A DNA stretch of 64,000 nt from Flavobacteriales bacterium (lineage in GTDB: Bacteria > Bacteroidota > Bacteroidia > Flavobacteriales_F > PHOS-HE28), in assembly GCA_016721005.1 (NCBI GenBank), contig JADKJM010000013.1, positions 1 to 64,000 of the forward strand, in the 5' to 3' direction. The notes beneath the pieces are model-generated. The model made no database searches. It was not told the origin of the DNA and was given only the letters and a program-made list of their open reading frames with translations. Below are positions 26,437 through 35,188 of this stretch, piece after piece. How positions within the stretch are numbered: the stretch's first letter is position 1; each line of letters opens with the position of its first letter. The position numbers and the translations under genes are program-made.

Positions 26437-26829
26437 TCACATACGGCGCACGCCCACATAAGTGGCGAGCACTCCCAGCACCAAAGTGGGGATCATCATC
26501 ATCCCTTGGAAGAGCATGAGGTGATAGCCCAAGGCGCACCCCATGGTGACGGCCAAGCCGAAGGCCGCCCAACGCATGAGCCACGGGTACATCCCTGTGA
26601 GCGCGGGGAGCACCAGACCCAATGCACCGGCCAGTTCCAACGCTCCCAGCATGCGCACGAACCATTCGGGCATCGAACCGGGCCAGGTGAGGATGCGTTC
26701 AAGCTCCGGTATGGATAGGGTGAGTTTCATCACCCCCATGATGCCGAAGGCGATCACGAGGATGATCTGGGCCACCCAGACCGTGAGACTGACCTTGCCA
26801 TTGCTGGTTGAGATGTTCGGATCTTCCAT
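26437..26829 (-). CDS. DoxX-like small membrane protein
   Basis: 130 aa with four predicted membrane helices (WVAQIILVIAFGIMGVMKL, LGALELAGALGLVLPAL, AFGLAVTMGCALGYHLML, IPTLVLGVLATYVGV). The GALELAGALGLVLP line is the recognisable DoxX-family core. Function in these bacteria is unknown; relatives are linked to redox stress. Its stop lies 2 nt from the tryptophan dioxygenase stop (convergent). Confidence 0.8.
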   Translation of the reverse strand: MEDPNISTSNGKVSLTVWVAQIILVIAFGIMGVMKLTLSIPELERILTWPGSMPEWFVRMLGALELAGALGLVLPALTGMYPWLMRWAAFGLAVTMGCALGYHLMLFQGMMMIPTLVLGVLATYVGVRRM

Positions 26830-26993
26830 GGCTGATGGGTTTGATCGGTGATCCCTCCCACGGACTCTCCCGCACGAACGCGTGCAAAAGATAACACCGA
26901 TCCATCCGGACGCGACATGGACCCGTATGGTTGACGAGCCTCGCGCGGCGGTGGTAAAGGGGGGGCGATGCTGCTACCGGAGGGTTCGCGACA

Positions 26994-27347
26994 TCACCCC
27001 AACCGCCCCACTAACTCTTCTATCCCATCCTTCAACTTTTCGCATGCACGCACGGCATCGCGCATCAGTTCCGATCGCGGGGTAAGCGTGCTCTCCCGCA
27101 GGGCATCCACCAGGTCACGCAGACCTGCGCATCGTTCATCCAAGGCGATCGTTCCCATCTGGTTGTCGATCACTTGGATCAACTCGGCATCCAGATGGTG
27201 GTTCCGCAATTCGGTCTCCAACATCACCACACTGCGTCGTAGTTGCCGCAATCGCCGCACAAGGTCTTGGTCGTTCATCGCGGCGAAGATCGCTTTCAAT
27301 GCATCCCAAAGTGTTCGGTCGCCCTGTACTGTGCGATGCGGATCCAC
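26994..27347 (-). CDS. Hypothetical helical protein
   Basis: 117 aa if started at 27347; an internal ATG at 27278 (MNDQDLVRRLRQLRRSVVMLE) would give 94 aa. The sequence is strongly helical with heptad-like leucines (LRQLRRSVVMLETELRNHHLD, LRDLVDALRES, CEKLKDGIEELVGRL) and no signal peptide, membrane segment or known motif. I do not recognise it. The long start would overlap nothing, but the short one avoids an Arg-rich region. It is divergent from the BNR-like gene that begins at 27372. Confidence 0.5.
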   Translation of the reverse strand: MDPHRTVQGDRTLWDALKAIFAAMNDQDLVRRLRQLRRSVVMLETELRNHHLDAELIQVIDNQMGTIALDERCAGLRDLVDALRESTLTPRSELMRDAVRACEKLKDGIEELVGRLG

Positions 27348-27371
27348 ATGGGATTGACCGACCTTCGATCC

Positions 27372-28478
27372 ATGCGCTCAACGATCGCCATTGTCCTGCT
27401 CGCACCCTTCGCGCTATGCGCCCAGTCCTTCCCTTGGGAACGCCCGCTCATGATCGCATGGTCGAATGATGGGATCACCTTCGATCCGCCAAGCGTATTC
27501 CAGGATTCCTCCGGCGTGCCCAGCGGGATCCGTTGGCATGGTGATACGCTGATCGCCGCCTTCCAATGGTTCCGCCAACCGAATCCTTCCCCGAGTTGGG
27601 ACCGCGTGGCCGTGAAGTTCTCTTACGATAACGGCGCGTCGTGGACAATGCCCACTCCCATCGTGGTGAACGGCCTGCCGCCGAATTACCAGCGTCCGTT
27701 CGACCCGACGCTCGCCTTGCTCGGCAACGACAGCCTGCGCATCTACTACTCCTCCAGCGCTGGCATGCCCATGGGCTTGGACTCCACGGTGAACACCTAT
27801 TCGGCCGCGAGCGCCGATGGCATCCACTACCAGTTCGAACCGGGTGCGCGCGTGGATGTGGTGGACCATGCCGTGATCGACCCGGCCGTGATCCAATTCG
27901 GGCCGGGTTGGCACTACCTCGCGCCAGCCGGTCCTCCTCAGGCCGGCGCCTATCACTACCTCGCGCCGGATGGTATCACCTTCAACGCGGTGCCGGTGAT
28001 CCCCTCCGATGCGCAGCACAACTGGACCGGCAACTACATGGTGAACAGTCCCACCGAGTTGCGTTTCTACGGTGCGGGGCAAAATGGCATATGGTACAAC
28101 AGCTCGCCCAACGGCGGGGTGTGGAACGGTTACGTGCCCACGAACATCCAAGGCGGCGACCCCAGCGTGTTGCGCGTGGATACCGACACCTACCTCATGG
28201 TCTACGTGGGCATGCCGTACACCACTGCGATCGACGGGATCACCGATCCAACAGCCCGCATCGCGCTGGTTCCGGTTCCTGCACAGGACGTCGTTTACAT
28301 CCGCAGTGATGTGCACTTCCAGGGCTATCGCATCCTGTCGGTAGCGGGTACATTGCTGCAGGAAGGTGTGCCGATCGACCGCACCATCCGCGTGGACCAC
28401 GTACCTGCGGGCCTGCATGTGGTGGAATTGACGGACGCGCAAGGAATGATCCACGTGTTGCGCATGGTGAAGCAATGA
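27372..28478 (+). CDS. Secreted BNR/sialidase-like beta-propeller with T9SS-like tail
   Basis: 368 aa from the ATG at 27372 with signal peptide (MRSTIAIVLLAPFALCAQ). The body is made of Asp-box-like strands such as VKFSYDNGASWTMP and IAWSNDGITFDPP, and FYGAGQNGIWYNSSPNGGVW, suggesting a sialidase-type propeller. The catalytic Arg triad of true sialidases cannot be assigned, so it may only bind glycans. The last 80 residues (VPVPAQDVVYIRSDVHFQGYRILSVAG ... GLHVVELTD) look like a T9SS type A sorting domain, so the protein should be exported by T9SS. Confidence 0.75.
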   Translation: MRSTIAIVLLAPFALCAQSFPWERPLMIAWSNDGITFDPPSVFQDSSGVPSGIRWHGDTLIAAFQWFRQPNPSPSWDRVAVKFSYDNGASWTMPTPIVVNGLPPNYQRPFDPTLALLGNDSLRIYYSSSAGMPMGLDSTVNTYSAASADGIHYQFEPGARVDVVDHAVIDPAVIQFGPGWHYLAPAGPPQAGAYHYLAPDGITFNAVPVIPSDAQHNWTGNYMVNSPTELRFYGAGQNGIWYNSSPNGGVWNGYVPTNIQGGDPSVLRVDTDTYLMVYVGMPYTTAIDGITDPTARIALVPVPAQDVVYIRSDVHFQGYRILSVAGTLLQEGVPIDRTIRVDHVPAGLHVVELTDAQGMIHVLRMVKQ

Positions 28479-28521
28479 GGACCGGCGAAGAACGCGTTCA
28501 AGGATCACCGTACTTCGCGGT

Positions 28522-29403
28522 ATGAGCAAGCGCTACAGGAATAGCTGGACGGTCCGTGGAGTTGCAGTGATCGCCGCGTGCGCGTGGATGAGCGTGGCAA
28601 GCGCGCAGTTGCGGCCGGCCTACGCGCTCTTCGATGCGGCGGGCAAGAAGGTATCGCACAAGCAGTTCCTGCGCACGGTGGCCAGTGCCGATGTGGTGTT
28701 CTTCGGCGAGCAGCACGACAACCCCATTGCGCATTGGTTGCAACTGCTGGTGGCTCGTGATCTCGCCGCGCGTGGACCACTGGTGATGGGCGCCGAGATG
28801 ATCGAGGCGGATGACCAGGCCACGCTGGATGCCTACTTGCGCGGCGAGATCGATCAAGCGGCGTTCGACACGCTTGCCCGATTGTGGAAGAACCACGCCA
28901 CCGATTACGCCCCGCTGGTGGATCTGGCCAAGGAGAAGGGCCTGCCCTTCGTGGCGTGCAACGTTCCGCGCCGCTTCGCGCGCGCCGTGGGCAAGGGCGG
29001 CTTCGCAGCGCTGGATACCGTGCCCGAGGCGGACCGCCGCTGGATGGCTCCGCTGCCCATTCCCTTCGACGCCACGTTGCCCGGTTATGTGAAAATGCTG
29101 GAGATGCTGGGCGACCACGGCACCCCCGACGTGGTGAAGGCGCAAGCCTTGAAGGACGCCACCATGGCACACTTCATCGCGCAGCACGCCAGGAAGGGCG
29201 TGCGCTTTTTGCACTTCAACGGGAGCTATCATTCCGACTTCCACGAAGGCATCGTGTGGTACCTGCAACGGGCGCATCCCGAACTGAAGGTGGTGACCAT
29301 CGCCAACGTGGTACAGGAAGAGTTAGGCCACCTCGAAGGTGAGTACCGCGGCCAAGCGGATATCATCCTCTGCGTGGATGAGGCCATTCCGGGTTCAAAC
29401 TGA
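28522..29403 (+). CDS. ChaN family haem-uptake-like protein
   Basis: 293 aa with a signal peptide (VRGVAVIAACAWMSVASA). It matches the ChaN family: VVFFGEQHDNPIAHWLQ at the N-terminus of the domain (the FGE.H line), LVMGAEMIEADDQATLDAYLRG, and the closing FLHFNGSYHSDFHEGIVWYL with paired His residues. ChaN proteins bind haem in a face-to-face dimer and are linked to iron uptake. No lipobox is clear, so it is probably soluble periplasmic. A remnant of a DUF1801 gene starts 10 nt after its stop. Confidence 0.88.
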   Translation: MSKRYRNSWTVRGVAVIAACAWMSVASAQLRPAYALFDAAGKKVSHKQFLRTVASADVVFFGEQHDNPIAHWLQLLVARDLAARGPLVMGAEMIEADDQATLDAYLRGEIDQAAFDTLARLWKNHATDYAPLVDLAKEKGLPFVACNVPRRFARAVGKGGFAALDTVPEADRRWMAPLPIPFDATLPGYVKMLEMLGDHGTPDVVKAQALKDATMAHFIAQHARKGVRFLHFNGSYHSDFHEGIVWYLQRAHPELKVVTIANVVQEELGHLEGEYRGQADIILCVDEAIPGSN

Positions 29404-29578
29404 GCCGGGCCATCATTGCTCCACCTTCAACCAATCCGGCTACTTCTTCGCCTGCTTCAACTTCCGCCGGATCCCATCTCCTCGAACTCATCTATTCGGA
29501 GGGACAGCAGTGGTTGCGCTTGCTGAAGGAGAGAGCTTCCTCGATCACGCAAAGCACTTCCCGTGGATCGATCGGCGA
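29404..29578. other. Intergenic stretch with gene remnant
   Basis: No intact gene. It contains a decayed DUF1801 C-terminus at 29413-29470, described separately. The rest shows nothing recognisable. Confidence 0.6.
29413..29470 (-). pseudogene. Remnant of a DUF1801 gene C-terminus
   Basis: On the minus strand this reads RKLKQAKK, a stop, then PDWLKVEQ and a stop. It is clearly homologous to the last residues (WLKQAEKLPGWLKVEQGM) of the intact DUF1801 gene at 31322-31702, with about one mismatch per eight bases. An in-frame TAG and the absence of the rest of the gene show it is a fragment, left by duplication or by deletion of a second copy. Confidence 0.7.
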
Positions 29579-31243
29579 TCAATGCTGCACCAGCAATTTC
29601 CCTGTGATCGTGCGATCCGGCAGGTGTACCATCAGCAGATAGAACCCGTTCGACAAGCCTTGGACATCGGCGCCCACAGGGTTCCTGCCGGGTGCCATGG
29701 TGCCGGACCAGATCCGTTGCAGGGGCCGCCCTTCAAGGTCCGTGAGCACCAGGTCGAGGGTGGTCGCATGTTCCAGGTCGAGGACCACTTGGAAGCGATC
29801 GATCGCCGGATCCGGAAAGACCGTCCCGAGAAAGTCGTTCATGCCTTGATGCTCCGGAACGGTGGTGGGTGCGAGGGGTTCACGGATGGCGAGTTGGAGC
29901 TGCCAGCCCGGGTTGGTCCCTGAACCGGAATACGCGCCCCGATAGGTCCAGTCGTACGCGTCGCCATTGAAGTCCAGGTCGTGATCGGAAAAACCGGTGT
30001 AGAGCGCGTTGCTCGTCAAGGTCCCCTGCAACTGGCCCGCCAACGGGTACAGGTCCAGGGACGCCAAGGTGGTGGAAGGTGAGTTCACTTTGCTCGCAGC
30101 GCTGGCATAGCTGCCGGTGACGTTGTCCACCGTGTTCGGCGCCGTGAACCCGGTGGTGGGGTTGCCACCGCTGAAGACGGCGTTGGCGGTGCAGGTCTGC
30201 TGGAATCCCGTGTTCGCGCCGGACAGGCTGATCCCGCTGGCAGCGGAAGTGGAGAGCACCGTGTTGTGGAAGATGTTCATGGTGCGCGGCGCGAAGCCGT
30301 TGTGGTTGTTGATCACCACGGTGCCGTAGCCCGATGGCGCCACATGGTTCACGAACACGTTGGCGTAGGCCGTGGTGTTGCCGGTCACCTGCATCAGGGC
30401 TTCCGTGGGATTGTTGTAGAAGAAGTTGCCGTACACCTCGTAACGGTCGTTCGCGCCGTTGCCCGTGGAGGGGAAGTTGTCCATGAGGATGCACGGACGC
30501 GATCCATCGCCCACGCCGACGGGGGTGCTGCCGCTGGCCTTGCTGAACACATTGTAGCGGATGATCGTCACCTGCCCGTCCACAGCGGTACCGGGGAAGA
30601 GGTCGCGCACGTTGTCCAGCTGCCCCTTGATCTGCAGGTTGTAGCCTTTCGTGTCGATGATCAAGTTGTTCTCGATCACACCGCCCACGAAGGGACTGGT
30701 GCTGTCCGAATTGCCGAGGTAGATCCCCGTGCCCGCCGCGATGATCGTGCATCGTCGGATGGTCCAACCCCACGCCGCGCACTTGGTGCTGATGCCCACG
30801 GTCTGGTTGTCGCCCACGATGCTGCCCCCGTTGTTCACGATGGTGAGGCCCTCCAGCGTGATGTGGTGCGCGAAGTGCGTGCCTCCGCCGCCCGCCTTCA
30901 CCCCGTCGATGTAGTTGATGTTCTGCCCATCGATCTTCAGGTCGCGGATCACCAGGTAGGAGCAATCGGTGATGTTGATGGTGTTGCAGCAGGCGTTGCC
31001 CAGGAACACGGTGCTGTTGCCGGCGCCGATGATCACGACGGGCGCGCCAGCGTTGCCGTTGCGGTTGCTCAGGTTCATCTGTGCCGTGTAGTTGCCAGGC
31101 GCCAGCGACAGCGTGTCGCCCGCCACCAATCCGCCCAGGTAGCTGGTGTAGTTCGCTGGTGTTGCCGATATGAAATTGGCGTGCATCGCACCGGGTGCGC
31201 AGCACATGACCGCGAGGGCCAGCAGGATCTTCTTGTCGTTCAT
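29579..31243 (-). CDS. Secreted right-handed beta-helix protein with T9SS sorting domain
   Basis: 554 aa from the ATG at 31243 (MNDKKILLALAVMCCAPGAMHA, signal peptide); the frame is open to 31291. After an AxxAGDTLSLAPGNYT opening, typical of surface polysaccharide-lyase-like beta-helices, the chain consists of rungs such as SYLVIRDLKIDGQNINYIDG, HHITLEGLTIVNNGGS, WTIRRCTIIAAGTGIYLGNSD and NNLIIDTKGYNLQIKGQ. The C-terminus is a T9SS type A domain (VFPDPAIDRFQVVLDL ... NGFYLLMVHLPD). It is probably a surface carbohydrate-active or adhesion protein; no catalytic residues can be assigned. Confidence 0.88.
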   Translation of the reverse strand: MNDKKILLALAVMCCAPGAMHANFISATPANYTSYLGGLVAGDTLSLAPGNYTAQMNLSNRNGNAGAPVVIIGAGNSTVFLGNACCNTINITDCSYLVIRDLKIDGQNINYIDGVKAGGGGTHFAHHITLEGLTIVNNGGSIVGDNQTVGISTKCAAWGWTIRRCTIIAAGTGIYLGNSDSTSPFVGGVIENNLIIDTKGYNLQIKGQLDNVRDLFPGTAVDGQVTIIRYNVFSKASGSTPVGVGDGSRPCILMDNFPSTGNGANDRYEVYGNFFYNNPTEALMQVTGNTTAYANVFVNHVAPSGYGTVVINNHNGFAPRTMNIFHNTVLSTSAASGISLSGANTGFQQTCTANAVFSGGNPTTGFTAPNTVDNVTGSYASAASKVNSPSTTLASLDLYPLAGQLQGTLTSNALYTGFSDHDLDFNGDAYDWTYRGAYSGSGTNPGWQLQLAIREPLAPTTVPEHQGMNDFLGTVFPDPAIDRFQVVLDLEHATTLDLVLTDLEGRPLQRIWSGTMAPGRNPVGADVQGLSNGFYLLMVHLPDRTITGKLLVQH

Positions 31244-31321
31244 GCCGAGCGGACGTTGGTGATCCCGTGAAAGTAGGCCTTGTGCGAACACTTCACCGTG
31301 AACCGATCAACGTGATCGCGA

Positions 31322-31702
31322 TCACATCCCCTGCTCCACCTTCAACCAGCCCGGCAACTTCTCCGCCTGCTTCAGCCATGCCTTCACCTGCTTCTCATCG
31401 ACATCTTCAAGTGAGCGGTAGTCGATGGCGTTGTTCCCCTTGCCCACGGGTAACGTGGGCGTGAGTTTTGGACCGTCGAAGAACAAGAGCTTCACGTGCG
31501 CATTGAATGCGTTGACGCTTACGATCCAGCCCTGGCCCCGCAAGCCGTAGAAAGGCACGTTCCACTTTACCGTACACACCACGTCCGGCAAGGCCTCCAG
31601 GATCAAGGCATCAATGCAGTATGCGATGGGCTGCAACTCCGGCTTTACGCGCGTGATCCATGCTTCCACGGCCGGCCGGCCTTCAGGTTTCGTTCCGGGC
31701 AT
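31322..31702 (-). CDS. DUF1801 (YdhG/YjbR-like) protein
   Basis: 126 aa from the ATG at 31702 (MPGTKPEGRPAVEAWIT); an ATG at 31714 would add four residues, and the frame extends to 31792. The DUF1801 fold is visible: KPELQPIAYCIDALILEALPDVVCTVKWNVPFYGLRGQGWIVSVNAF, then LLFFDGPKLTP and the closing WLKQAEKLPGWLKVEQGM. Small soluble protein with a frataxin/YdhG-like fold of unknown function. A decayed copy of its 3' end lies 1.9 kb away at 29413-29470. Confidence 0.85.
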   Translation of the reverse strand: MPGTKPEGRPAVEAWITRVKPELQPIAYCIDALILEALPDVVCTVKWNVPFYGLRGQGWIVSVNAFNAHVKLLFFDGPKLTPTLPVGKGNNAIDYRSLEDVDEKQVKAWLKQAEKLPGWLKVEQGM

Positions 31703-31836
31703 GGTGCGTAACATGGCTGAAAGGTATCGAGACGGAATGTGCTGTTCTTCTTGCCGGGATGGATCCCGGTCTTCCCCGGTCCGATACTTCACGCCATCGC
31801 GTTCCGCCGAACGCTACCTTCCTATCCACCATCACC

Positions 31837-32163
31837 ATGATCACCTTCCATCGAACATGCAGGATTGCGTTGCACGTTCGGATGCCGCTCTTGGTGTGTA
31901 TGATGTGGTGCTCCGCAGCGCTTGTCGCCCAGAAAAATCATCCGGGTCTGGGCATGGATCTGCCGGATACCACCGGCCTACCATCCATCACGGTGGAGCA
32001 ATGGAACGGCCTTCCTAAGGGCGTGAAGCTTCCGCACAAAGTGGACCTCTCACCCTGGTTCCCGCCCGCCGGTGATCAGGGACGGCAGGGGTCCTTCGTG
32101 CCTTGGGCCTTTGCTATGGACTGATGAGCTACCGCCAGAACCGCTGGCAGGGTCGCACATGCG
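31837..32163 (+). pseudogene. Broken papain-like (C1) cysteine peptidase
   Basis: From the ATG at 31837 the frame has a signal-like segment (LLVCMMWCSAALVA). It then shows LPHKVDLSPWFPPAGDQGRQGS, the entry to the active site of bacterial C1 peptidases, where SCVAWA normally follows. Here it reads SFVPWAFAMD and stops at 32124. The catalytic Cys is Phe. Shifting one base restores AYGLMSYRQNRWQGRT to about 32160, the usual continuation. So the gene has an active-site substitution, a one-base deletion near 32115 and no C-terminal His/Asn domain. It is decayed. Confidence 0.8.
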
Positions 32164-32416
32164 CAACCCGATCGGTGTGAATCCACCCTTAGTGCGGAGA
32201 CCCGTTCCACCGACACCAGGCTTGACCGGGTCTCGTAAATGCGGATCCCGGTTCTTTTCGGACTGGTGTGATGTCGACGCGAAGTGAAGTGACGCCGTCA
32301 TGCAACTTCAACAAGTCGGCGTTTCCGACAGGTCGAGGTCATTCCTGTTGATGGGAATTGATAATTCCTGTTGCAGCCAAACAACCGGCCGCCGTGAGCC
32401 GACCACCCCCGCATCG
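32164..32416. other. Non-coding stretch downstream of the peptidase remnant
   Basis: No gene seen. It holds an inverted repeat, GAGACCCG (32197-32204) with CGGGTCTC (32227-32234), of unknown role. Confidence 0.5.
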
Positions 32417-35083
32417 TCACTGCGCCTTCACCACCGCGACTGTACGCGCGCCTGTTCCATCCATCGCCGTGCAACGCAAAGTGTACAGCCCTGCCGCCAA
32501 GTGCGCGGTGGGTAAGGTGGTGAGCGTCCCGCTGCGCGTTGTGCCCGAGAGCAACTCGGCACCCACCGCGTTGTAGAGCACGTAGCGACGATCAGTGCGC
32601 GAACGCAACGTGAGCGCATCGGTAAAGGGGTTGGGGCCGAGGAGCACATTCTCTTCGGCGAGTTCCTGCACGCCGGTACATACTTCCACTGTGAAAGGCA
32701 CGGCGATGGAATCCGCGCAGGTGTACACGTGCGCCACGGATTCCGAGAAGTAGAGGTCGATATCCGCGACAGTGCCGTATTGCCCGGTGCCACGCGCGTA
32801 CAGTGTTCCATCCGTGAAGTAATAGACCTGGTCGGCGGTAGGGAGCGCATCCGCGACGCGCTCCATGTGAATGGTGTACACCGAATCACGGTACACTTCA
32901 GGGTGAATGCTGCCGAGCATGTCCGGGTAGGAGCCGACAACGGTGATGGTGTCCGCACCAATGAGGAGGCCATCGGGCCCGGTGCCGTGCAGCACGCGCA
33001 CCGCGTAACTGAAGGGACCTTGGTTCCCATAGAGCCCGAGGATGAACTGCTCGAGCCGTCCGCTGAACGCCGGTGTGAACGATTGCCACATGACTGTGCC
33101 TACTGCGGCTGTGCCCTGCGCGCCGGAACTGTAGCCATTGAGGCCGGAAGCCTGGTCGTAGAACGAGACGGTGTCCAACACTTCCTCATAGTAATACTGC
33201 GCTATGTGCGGACCTACGCCGAGCGCGGTGGCGTTCAGCAGGCTGTCGCGCACGCCATCCACGGTGATGTAGCCGCCGAACGGATCGCCCACTAACACGA
33301 AGGGATCGGCGCTTAGACAGAGCGGCGCATTGAGCGCGGGAATGCCGAGCGCGGGCGCGGTGATGGTAAAGATGGAGACGGTGGTGTCCGTGCAACCGAA
33401 CGCGGTGTTGATGTACTGCAACGTGTGCGCGCCTTCACCGAGCGCGGCGGGCACGAAGGCACTGGTGTGCGCGCCTTCGATCCAGATGTCGTCATCCGGC
33501 GCGCCCGCGTTATCGCCGATGAGCCACACGGTATCCACCTCGCTCGCGCAATACGCAGCAGCGAGGTTGAGCATGTAATGCGGCGGCACTTGGTAGAGCT
33601 CGTAATAGCGGATGGCGCTCTGGCACGGCGGCAGTGCGTGCACCCAGGTGCGGAAGGCGGCATCGCGGTACGCATCCACGTTGCTGCTGCCGCGTGTGTA
33701 ATCGTAATAGACCCAATTGGCGCCGAAGCTGGTGACCTGCGTGAAGGCATGCTCCGCGACGAGTTCCAGTGTGTACGTGGCCTCATTGATCATGGGCACG
33801 AGGCCCGCCACGGGGAAGGAGAGCCAGGAGGTGTCCGCGATGGCGGAAGTGGAGATCGTGGTTTCGTACAGCAACACTCCGGCACCCGCACCGCTGTACA
33901 CACGCAATCGGAAGTTGTTGGGCAGGTCATCGTGCAGCAGGAAGTCCACCTGCGTCAGGCGGCCATCGGCACCGGCGCGCAGGGTTTGCACCAGGCTGTC
34001 CAGCACGGTGTAGCTGTATTGGTAGTTGGAGTATTGATCGTACATCGTAAACGCTTGGTCGATGTACGTGCTGCTGTCCAGAGGCGGCACGTCCGGTGTG
34101 AACGTCACATAATACTCGCCCGGCGTGTTCGGTGCGTTGGTCAAGGTGGTGCCGCTCACCAGCGGACCATCGAAGCTGCCCGGACCGGGAGTGGCGGAAA
34201 GCGCGATGGATCCCGTGTTGTGGCATTGCCGCGTATCGAAGGGCGTGATGGCGATCGGGACATAGCTCACGCGCAAATTGGTCTTCACGTTGTCCAGCAC
34301 GTATTGCATCGCCTGCGCCTGACCTTGTGTGAAGGTGCTGAGGTCGCACGGCGCGTAGCTCATGATGTTGTTGGTGATGGGCTGGTAGGCGTCGCCGTTC
34401 GCATCCAGCACCGTACCGATGTACGTGCAGCCCGCGAACTGGATCATGCCGGGCAGCGAGAGGTTGGGATCGGCCGGCGTGTCGCAGATGAAGTCGCCCG
34501 CTGTGGTGCAGTTGCTGCCGTCCACGAGTTCGGCACCCAGGACGGAATCGTGCGTGTGCATCAGGCCGAGCGCGTGGCCCACTTCATGCGCCGCCACCTG
34601 GATGTTGCCCCCGCCGTGCAGGTACACGATGTCGCCCATGTTGAAACCGGCGAGGCCGTTGGGCAACAACGCGGCATACACCAAGGTGATGTAGCCCGGC
34701 TCGTAGTACGGGATCAGGATCGCGGGATCCAGGTTCCATAAGGCGTAGAGGTTGTAGTTATCGACGACTTGCACCGGACCGCACAGCTCGAACTGGATGC
34801 CGGTATTGTTCTCCGCGAAGAGCGCGTTCATGCCATCGATGTCGCGTTGCACGATGCTGGGCGTGCTGGCATCGCCCCCGGGCCCCACCTGCGAGGCGAT
34901 GATCACCTTGAGCTTCACATAGCGCGTGGCGCCACGGTTGCCGGTATAGCTCTGCGCAGCTTTCAGGATGGCAGGGGAAACGGACGATGTGCTCTGGCAC
35001 CGGATGCCGTGGGTCTGGGCGGCGAGGACCAGCGGAAGGAGACTTGTAAGGACAGCGGCCAGAGTGGAAAGGAGAAAGCGCAT
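32417..35083 (-). CDS. Secreted M43 (pappalysin-like) metalloprotease with T9SS sorting domain
   Basis: 888 aa from the ATG at 35083 (MRFLLSTLAAVLTSLLPLVLAAQ, a signal peptide); the frame is open to 35170. The zinc motif HEVGHALGLMH is at residues 166-176 and the Met-turn is NIMSYAPCDLSTFTQGQ. Four or more beta-sandwich domains follow. The chain ends in a T9SS type A domain (VLLGPNPFTDALTLRS ... AGLYTLRCTAMD). It is the second M43 enzyme in the window but not a close copy of the one at 7688; the two share only the catalytic domain type. Likely a surface protease for protein scavenging. Confidence 0.92.
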   Translation of the reverse strand: MRFLLSTLAAVLTSLLPLVLAAQTHGIRCQSTSSVSPAILKAAQSYTGNRGATRYVKLKVIIASQVGPGGDASTPSIVQRDIDGMNALFAENNTGIQFELCGPVQVVDNYNLYALWNLDPAILIPYYEPGYITLVYAALLPNGLAGFNMGDIVYLHGGGNIQVAAHEVGHALGLMHTHDSVLGAELVDGSNCTTAGDFICDTPADPNLSLPGMIQFAGCTYIGTVLDANGDAYQPITNNIMSYAPCDLSTFTQGQAQAMQYVLDNVKTNLRVSYVPIAITPFDTRQCHNTGSIALSATPGPGSFDGPLVSGTTLTNAPNTPGEYYVTFTPDVPPLDSSTYIDQAFTMYDQYSNYQYSYTVLDSLVQTLRAGADGRLTQVDFLLHDDLPNNFRLRVYSGAGAGVLLYETTISTSAIADTSWLSFPVAGLVPMINEATYTLELVAEHAFTQVTSFGANWVYYDYTRGSSNVDAYRDAAFRTWVHALPPCQSAIRYYELYQVPPHYMLNLAAAYCASEVDTVWLIGDNAGAPDDDIWIEGAHTSAFVPAALGEGAHTLQYINTAFGCTDTTVSIFTITAPALGIPALNAPLCLSADPFVLVGDPFGGYITVDGVRDSLLNATALGVGPHIAQYYYEEVLDTVSFYDQASGLNGYSSGAQGTAAVGTVMWQSFTPAFSGRLEQFILGLYGNQGPFSYAVRVLHGTGPDGLLIGADTITVVGSYPDMLGSIHPEVYRDSVYTIHMERVADALPTADQVYYFTDGTLYARGTGQYGTVADIDLYFSESVAHVYTCADSIAVPFTVEVCTGVQELAEENVLLGPNPFTDALTLRSRTDRRYVLYNAVGAELLSGTTRSGTLTTLPTAHLAAGLYTLRCTAMDGTGARTVAVVKAQ

Positions 35084-35188
35084 GGTATGGGTGACCGCAT
35101 GACGCGGCGGATGCGAAGATGGGTTGTCCGATGGGGTGAATGTGTGAACGGGCCATGACGAGAATGGCACACCCTGAACGACCCCGGA

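Noticed and set aside
29880..31205. 441-aa minus-strand frame overlapping the beta-helix gene
   Set aside because: Out-of-frame shadow of the 554-aa T9SS protein; extreme His/Arg/Gln content.
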